DNA of 64,000 bases from a virus: the IMG/VR virus record IMGVR_UViG_3300028653_000015, positions 1-64,000 of that record, one strand, 5' to 3'. The notes beneath the pieces were generated by a model. That model saw only the letters and a program-made list of their open reading frames with translations. It made no database searches and was not told where the DNA came from. The stretch's first letter is position 1, and each line of letters opens with the position of its first letter. Positions 59,801 to 64,000 of this stretch are shown piece after piece. The position numbers and the translations under genes were made by a program.

Positions 59801-61598
59801 TCCAATCGTTACGAACATTAGCTAGTGGTGTGTCTGTCGTAGAGAAACCCAGCTGTTCATTTACTTGCCGGGCCAACTCCTCTGGAGACAGTGGATTACC
59901 TGGTGTTCCAATGAATGTAACTGTCTCAATCTTTCCATTGTCAAATACGAACTCCAATGTTAAGCCAGCCACATCCTTCGGGCCACCCCAGGGGCATAGG
60001 ATACCCCCACGTAGGATTCGAATGGTGGATGTAGTAGGATCGTCTGTAAGGAATGTATTGTACTCCAGCCATCTACGTTGAAAGACCCTCTGAATGTCTT
60101 TCAAGCTCTTGTTGTAGTCTATCTGCCAAACTGTCATCAGGATGTTGGCTGCAGCCTGAGCGAACCCTGACCACACTGTCTCTATCTTATCTTTGTCCTC
60201 CAGTAGGTTCCAAAAGTCGGATAGGTGCCTCCAGATGAAGGAGACATCTGGAATCTCTCCCAGTGTCAAGGATGTCTGGGACACGTTCAGAAGTGCGAAC
60301 TCCGGTATGCTATCCAGTTCTCCATCGTTCACCACCAGCTGTGGTTCATACAAACCAGCGGCATCTGGAGTAGCATCTGGAGTGGCGTGTGTCTGGTCGC
60401 TGAAGAATGTGGCAGAGTGACATATGACCCAAGCCTGGTTGCTCAAGTTATCCGGCAGTAGCTCCGCTGTTATAGCTATGGTGTTGTCATCAATCCAACC
60501 GCCCCCAACAATGTTACGCACCCACTTGCTGGTGCGCAGATCTAATGTCCACATTGGTGTCTGACCAACGACACCAACGGCTACTGTGTACTGTTGGCCA
60601 CCTACTAGTAGTGTGTCCCCAGGCTGAAGTACCGGAGCTTTGTCAACACTGAAAGACCCCTCTGAGTCGTAGAAAAAGTAGGTGAATCCATCAGCATTGA
60701 AGTCAGGGCTGGTACTGCCAGCTACGCTAGATATCTTGAACTGTGATCCATCTGGTGCATCAATCAAAGACCAGAAGTAGGTAAGAGGCGAGCCCTCAGG
60801 ATCGTAGCTGCCAGAGCCATCAAACCGAACAGTAGCTCCTACAGATACACCCTGATCTGTACCTGGTACTGCTACAGGCCGCTGATTGGGCACCATCATC
60901 GCGTGCCCGTTAAATCTGACAGTTTGCACTGTGATCTGAGCTGGTATAGACCCAGTACCCAGTGTGGCTATGACTACCCCATTACTAGAGTCTGGCGGTG
61001 ACTGAATCGCACCGGTGGTGAATCGTAGTTGATGGCCCTTTATAGGTATCAGATCAGTCTTGGTAACATAGATGTTTGTTACATCCAGTTCTGCGCTCAC
61101 TGCTATACGAATGGTGTAGTAGTCACTACCTTCCGGGATCAAAGACTGGCTTCCTGGAATAGGAAAGGCGGCACCTGTTGGGGCGGATACGATAGCAAGA
61201 CCTGCTCTGGAGATAACAAGACCACAACCTGGGCCCTGCATATCGTACGCACCTATGAAGAGCCTATAGATATCCAGGTTGCTCAAGTCTGGTGGCAGTC
61301 TATCTGGTCGGAATGTAACCTCGAGTGTCCAGGACTCACTAGTCTCAAGATCTATGCTGATGGCTGTTTCAGCATTTCCATCATCCATGATCCTGAGCCC
61401 TAGGGCTGTAGGATCATACACAATCCAAGGAGCGCCCTTAGTAGCGCTTACCTCTATATAGTCCGGCAAAATGGCTATCGTACTAGCGCTGTCTACATCA
61501 GCGCTAGGGAACTCTGGGGATGTGGGTATGTGCTCACTTGGAGAACCAACAGAACCCCAATGTGCACTACCCCACGGACTATTTCCCCAGCCAGCCAT
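56826..61598 (-). CDS. Giant baseplate/tail protein ending in a seven-bladed Kelch propeller
   Basis: 1590 residues. It starts MAGWGNSPWGSAHWGS, a WG-rich head often seen in phage tail proteins. Residues about 30-230 have a LamG-like sandwich and about 240-445 a PKD-like domain (VRFDGSGSYDPEGSPLTYFW). A helical-rich middle (about 450-560, 950-1170) may anchor it in the baseplate. From residue 1183 to about 1510 seven units of 41-49 residues repeat a ...L-x-x-G-x-VL-x-x-GG...x-ELYDP-x-T-x-x-F pattern, a Kelch-type beta-propeller (57069-58052). The C-terminus is Gly/Pro-rich. It is most likely the receptor-binding element. CAGGAG precedes the ATG. Confidence 0.7.
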   Translation of the reverse strand: MAGWGNSPWGSAHWGSVGSPSEHIPTSPEFPSADVDSASTIAILPDYIEVSATKGAPWIVYDPTALGLRIMDDGNAETAISIDLETSESWTLEVTFRPDRLPPDLSNLDIYRLFIGAYDMQGPGCGLVISRAGLAIVSAPTGAAFPIPGSQSLIPEGSDYYTIRIAVSAELDVTNIYVTKTDLIPIKGHQLRFTTGAIQSPPDSSNGVVIATLGTGSIPAQITVQTVRFNGHAMMVPNQRPVAVPGTDQGVSVGATVRFDGSGSYDPEGSPLTYFWSLIDAPDGSQFKISSVAGSTSPDFNADGFTYFFYDSEGSFSVDKAPVLQPGDTLLVGGQQYTVAVGVVGQTPMWTLDLRTSKWVRNIVGGGWIDDNTIAITAELLPDNLSNQAWVICHSATFFSDQTHATPDATPDAAGLYEPQLVVNDGELDSIPEFALLNVSQTSLTLGEIPDVSFIWRHLSDFWNLLEDKDKIETVWSGFAQAAANILMTVWQIDYNKSLKDIQRVFQRRWLEYNTFLTDDPTTSTIRILRGGILCPWGGPKDVAGLTLEFVFDNGKIETVTFIGTPGNPLSPEELARQVNEQLGFSTTDTPLANVRNDWILAFDYPNRLLRLTPNGTANSSFGFFSTAYMQNDLRAVDTYTPYEIYSFAYTPEFRSFPPGPQVNIEIHSTFDQGVNNDPGLPTYDLSYYGVGPEDVFTGTIIYPPNVPQDRIALRIKDIGLRPVYQRVSPVYLDVVLLDPIPAKYVPVDPAIGRVVIFRDWLIPSVVVSEVNDFTAQLISVGDLARFEVTPIATGVPTIVHCPVVGVAHERLGFNPAPLLMYYNGKPEDFTTTFVGVSRLKNVPVDALVVDIPCLQEVIKDPQSRLVGNKDYTITKIAGQNTIQFAPGTYSIGDPPPDRLWAEITYLDNSPAIEANFGTLVSFTASESTGISESLDYLSAVRGLWYAYFGGPSIENIRVGIHILLGLPFSEEAGIVKDINQNFSAKQGRIFIQDASNPALVRGYYYPTTSHLGLAINQETHKTIAVGDKIDQFAPLSTGVEVLDWLNGAEWGSVYGSVFSEVEKFFRFAIRANVDAFDIANLTFAIDFMLKFKPHYTYPTFIILKNVATPPDTIDVVDELTTTVRKLIVSTPDTKNIGAYRYDDDVSGEAFDPPHDSLYTDGECQQHFDAVNTSVKELSSSGLRIWPTSTLLPSGKVLVVGGAQSIEARAAELYDPRTKTFHSAAEPIVQRYQAAAVMVGAGYVLIAGGTDGSTSPVNSAELYSTVTGLFQSVGDMTDYRGSPTATVLDDGMVLVAGSGSADLYDPNTRTFSSVGSTIFYRDLFASVLLPNGMVLLTGGFDGSTITDTAELYDPATNEFVATGSMLTSRCYHTATLLQSGKVLITGGWSMSGPVGTSELYDPSTGTFSATGDLNVARGDFTASLLQDGSVLVVGGDVVGGSTPVVELYEPSSGRFIIVDQTTVANSGNAASVLLDGNVLIVGGIDWAIGALANAHLYDPVYFAHDRPLLFPATDELSVYVAEPLSGTPKFDSIWAFDDGGGMDIVPLSGPAPTPPPPPYGPLVGLLSFDMGLPGGLAGLTDGIYSRGWYL

Positions 61599-61638
61599 TA
61601 GCTTGCTCCTGTTGTCGTGTGGTACTCACTTACGTAGG

Positions 61639-61668
61639 ATTGTACGAGTGTACAGCGCTCTAGGTCAA
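61639..61668 (-). promoter_or_regulatory. Sigma70-like promoter, tail operon
   Basis: Minus-strand reading: TTGACC (61663-61668), 18-bp spacer ending ACTCG, TACAAT (61639-61644). It shares the N18 spacer and CTCG-TAC-AT core with the promoter at 31921. A start codon with CAGGAG follows about 40 bases on. Confidence 0.6.
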
Positions 61669-61706
61669 CTGTTGCCGCAAAGTTACTATTGGCGTAGTGT
61701 ATCACC

Positions 61707-62024
61707 ATGGACCTGAAACCCGCTGACCCCCGCGTCATTCTTAAACTGTTGGAAGGTAAGAGGGATGTCATAACTCCTCTAGCTGAAAAAAGAGATGCGT
61801 TCTACTTGGGCCAGACATGTATCAGGTGTGGTGGCACAGCCCTGACCAAAGTGGCCAATGCTGCTACGCTTTTTCGAGCCAATGATCCTATGCCACGCTA
61901 CCTGCTGCAGTGCCAGGACTGTACGTGTCTGTTTGATCCGCATACTGGTCTACTCTTGTCTATGGGTAACCTTGGAAAAGCCTTCTTACCTGCTGTTCCT
62001 CTTCTTGACGGCCCAGAGGACTAG
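61707..62024 (+). CDS. Zinc-ribbon protein
   Basis: 105 residues (MDLKPADPRVILKLLEGKRD). CIRC (C38-x2-C41) and CQDC (C73-x2-C76) form a zinc ribbon, with an N-terminal helix. No ribosome site precedes the ATG, so the start or expression is uncertain. It is the only plus-strand gene among the tail genes, divergent from the 1590-residue gene and converging with the next one (four-base overlap of stops). Confidence 0.5.
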   Translation: MDLKPADPRVILKLLEGKRDVITPLAEKRDAFYLGQTCIRCGGTALTKVANAATLFRANDPMPRYLLQCQDCTCLFDPHTGLLLSMGNLGKAFLPAVPLLDGPED

Positions 62025-64000
62025 CCTCTAGATGAATCCTGGATGATATTGATGCTGCCCTCAAAGAAGGTAGACAGCTTTCCCTTGGACACGGAGTTGT
62101 AAGATCTGTCGACAGAGATGTTCCTGTATTCGTCGTATGCTACAGCCAACAGTGTGATAGGACTGGTGACAGAAGAGGCCCCACGTCTGGAAGCTTTATC
62201 CTGAATGACAGAGGCTACTACTCTCTCATTTGGGGTGAGAGCATCTAGATAGGACAAAACGTCCGCAGTGACTACATCTGCACTAGAACCGCCTACATAG
62301 TGCATATCGAAGTTGATGTAGGTTGGGAACAGATGACGAACAAGGATACTGGCGGTAAGAACTCTATCTAGATCTGAGGAGGCGAAGGATTGTATGTCTG
62401 CCACTATGCCGGCCTGCTCGTATTCGATCTGAATGTTACTGCCAGCAAGTTGTATCTTGTTCTCTGGACTGTCTGTCTCACCCACCTCCAGCATGCTGGG
62501 AGTGAGGATCATACTTAGTTGCTCCTGTGTGGAGTAGGACAGGTTACTGTCTGCTACCTCCAGTCTGTAGCCATCGGATGTGTGACCAGTGACAAAGAAC
62601 ACGAGACCTTCTGGTATGTTCCATAGGTCACCAGAACCATCCGAGATCAACTCGATATCAACGTATCTAAGCCCACTCTCTACCTGCTTGCTCATGTCTG
62701 TAGAGGAGATTCGTTGTACTCCCTGACGTAGTACTCGAAAGTGGTTGGCCTGCTCAAAGTATCCGGTAGTTGGTACGAGTGGTGGGTTACTATCCATATC
62801 CTGTATCTCAATCTGAAATCCCCTAGTCGGATCATAGGGGTTTGCATTGAGACTGATTACCTTGTACAAGCCCTGTGTGTTGCTTTGATGAAAGAAGGAC
62901 TCGTTATTTACAGTTGTTTGACCAGGTGGAGGTGTGAACCCCAGTATAGAGTTAGCCGTTCCAGTAGACAGTATGACTATGGGCACGTCTGCCTCAAGCA
63001 TCAAGTACTGTGAATCACTGTAGTTCGTGATGAAGGCTATATCTACACCAACAGCTTTATTGATCTCGCTAGCAACCACATCGGTTGTGGTTGCATTGAC
63101 GGAGAATGTGATCGTAGTTTTCTTGTCATCTACCTTTAGTATGAGTGTGTAGTTAACGAGTGCAGTAGGAGTGTCCGCTAGCAAAGCCTTAACATCGGTC
63201 ACACCCTGTAGAGGCTGATACGTTATCTGGATCAAGTCTCCTACTTGCACGCCCATAGCTACAAAGTCTATCACTGGGCTTCTGTTGTCATATCCCAGAA
63301 TGCTTGCAAGCACTTCCGATGTTACAAAGCCAGAAGTTGGTCCTGAGGTGATGGTCAGGTTGTTGGGTATTACGGTGTTTCCGGCTTCTGGAATCAGGGT
63401 ATGCCTCAGCGAAGGGTCTGGAATGAATCCCAACTCCGCCCCATTGATCGTAGTGGTAAAGCGAGTTACGGCTGGTTCATTTTCCGCTATGGTACCGCCA
63501 TCTATACTTGTACCTACAGCAGCTGCATTTGCTGGGAAAACCGAAGAGCTCTTCAGAGCAGGTCTGTACGCACCACGAGCTTCGAATGAGGTTGGGTCCA
63601 AGAAGTAGACTCTGGCTGTACCTGTAGATCTACTGCCGATGCTCAGCTCCACACCCATATCTGGCTGCAGGAAACGAACAGTACCAGTTGTCTCATCGAA
63701 ACCAGTGACCATGATCTTATGGTTCACATCGTCAATCACCACAAAGTAGTAGTTGCCGACATTCAGACCTGAGGTTATGGACACTACGTCGAGTGCTGGA
63801 CGAAGGTCATACTCAGGGGCTTCCCATGGAAAGGACAAATCTGATGCATGACGTATCTGGCGGCTGTCATCTCCGCCAGTTAGGCCCAAAGAGACACCAG
63901 CTGTAGTTGTGATTCGTATCCATCTATCACTTGAACGCAGAGTCAGATATTGCTCTTCATTATCTCCGATGAAAGTCCCAGCTAGATGTGGGGTTGCAGT
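62021..64000 (-). CDS. Large beta-rich tail/baseplate protein (5' end beyond window)
   Basis: The frame is open from the right edge, so the start lies outside; 659 residues are visible, including GTFIGDNEEQYLTLRSSDRW upstream of an in-frame TTG at 63889. It is strand-rich with Asp/Thr/Ser turns, and has no recognised enzyme motif. Adjacent to baseplate genes, it is likely a baseplate or fibre component. A helical portion near the C-terminus (SSDLDRVLTASILVRHLF) may be the assembly region. Confidence 0.5.
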   Translation of the reverse strand, partial: TATPHLAGTFIGDNEEQYLTLRSSDRWIRITTTAGVSLGLTGGDDSRQIRHASDLSFPWEAPEYDLRPALDVVSITSGLNVGNYYFVVIDDVNHKIMVTGFDETTGTVRFLQPDMGVELSIGSRSTGTARVYFLDPTSFEARGAYRPALKSSSVFPANAAAVGTSIDGGTIAENEPAVTRFTTTINGAELGFIPDPSLRHTLIPEAGNTVIPNNLTITSGPTSGFVTSEVLASILGYDNRSPVIDFVAMGVQVGDLIQITYQPLQGVTDVKALLADTPTALVNYTLILKVDDKKTTITFSVNATTTDVVASEINKAVGVDIAFITNYSDSQYLMLEADVPIVILSTGTANSILGFTPPPGQTTVNNESFFHQSNTQGLYKVISLNANPYDPTRGFQIEIQDMDSNPPLVPTTGYFEQANHFRVLRQGVQRISSTDMSKQVESGLRYVDIELISDGSGDLWNIPEGLVFFVTGHTSDGYRLEVADSNLSYSTQEQLSMILTPSMLEVGETDSPENKIQLAGSNIQIEYEQAGIVADIQSFASSDLDRVLTASILVRHLFPTYINFDMHYVGGSSADVVTADVLSYLDALTPNERVVASVIQDKASRRGASSVTSPITLLAVAYDEYRNISVDRSYNSVSKGKLSTFFEGSINIIQDSSRG

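Noticed and set aside
1-64000. tRNA genes or a CRISPR array
   Set aside because: I looked for T-loop-like GTTCGA stems and for spaced direct repeats in gaps and saw none. A scan tool would be decisive.

Overview
The window is a 64-kb internal piece of a large tailed double-stranded DNA phage. It holds a major-capsid-like protein, prohead-protease candidate, portal, large terminase, baseplate spike and long tail or baseplate proteins, plus a full replication and recombination module. There are no rRNA, tRNA, ribosomal or host metabolic genes. The spike points to a contractile tail. Genes are tightly packed with ATGA, GTGA or TAATG overlaps and bacterial Shine-Dalgarno sites. The host cannot be named from the sequence; base composition is moderate, and the Shine-Dalgarno sites and sigma70-like promoters indicate a bacterium.

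Layout. (1) 1-7817, minus strand: head genes running towards the capsid gene, which leaves the window at its left edge (3' end missing). (2) 7912-9652, plus strand: an island of small genes with its own promoters, a structured RNA and terminators. (3) 9746-31902, minus strand: a late block with terminase (interrupted by an intein in its Walker A motif), several virion proteins, a baseplate spike, a 2059-residue fused beta-beta' RNA polymerase, portal and a collagen-repeat protein. A second plus-strand island sits at 24419-25615. (4) 32066-52309, plus strand: SF2 helicase, uracil-DNA glycosylase-like protein, Nudix hydrolase, nucleotidyltransferase-like protein, DUF932-like protein, Sm/Hfq-like candidate, DnaB-like helicase, primase, zinc protein, family A DNA polymerase, HU-like protein, RecA-like protein, resolvase candidate, Cas4/RecB-like nuclease, ThyX, RusA-like nuclease and many small genes. 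(5) 52469-64000, minus strand: tail, baseplate and fibre genes, including a 1590-residue protein ending in a seven-bladed Kelch propeller. A single plus-strand zinc-ribbon gene lies at 61707-62024. The gene at the right edge lacks its 5' end.

The most striking content is the single-chain RNA polymerase, which aligns motif by motif with bacterial beta followed by beta' and keeps the catalytic NADFDGD. It sits inside the structural gene cluster. Reading the intergenic regions by eye gives two promoter classes. One is sigma70-like (TTGAC, 18-bp spacer, TAnnAT) in front of the late minus-strand operons and the replication operon. The second is new to me (about GCAAAA, 17 bp, then usually GGG-TATAAG) in front of plus-strand small-gene units and one apparently non-coding unit. 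Whether the phage polymerase reads the second class is the key open question. No sigma, alpha or omega gene is recognisable here.

All product names come from motifs read by eye; no database search was run.
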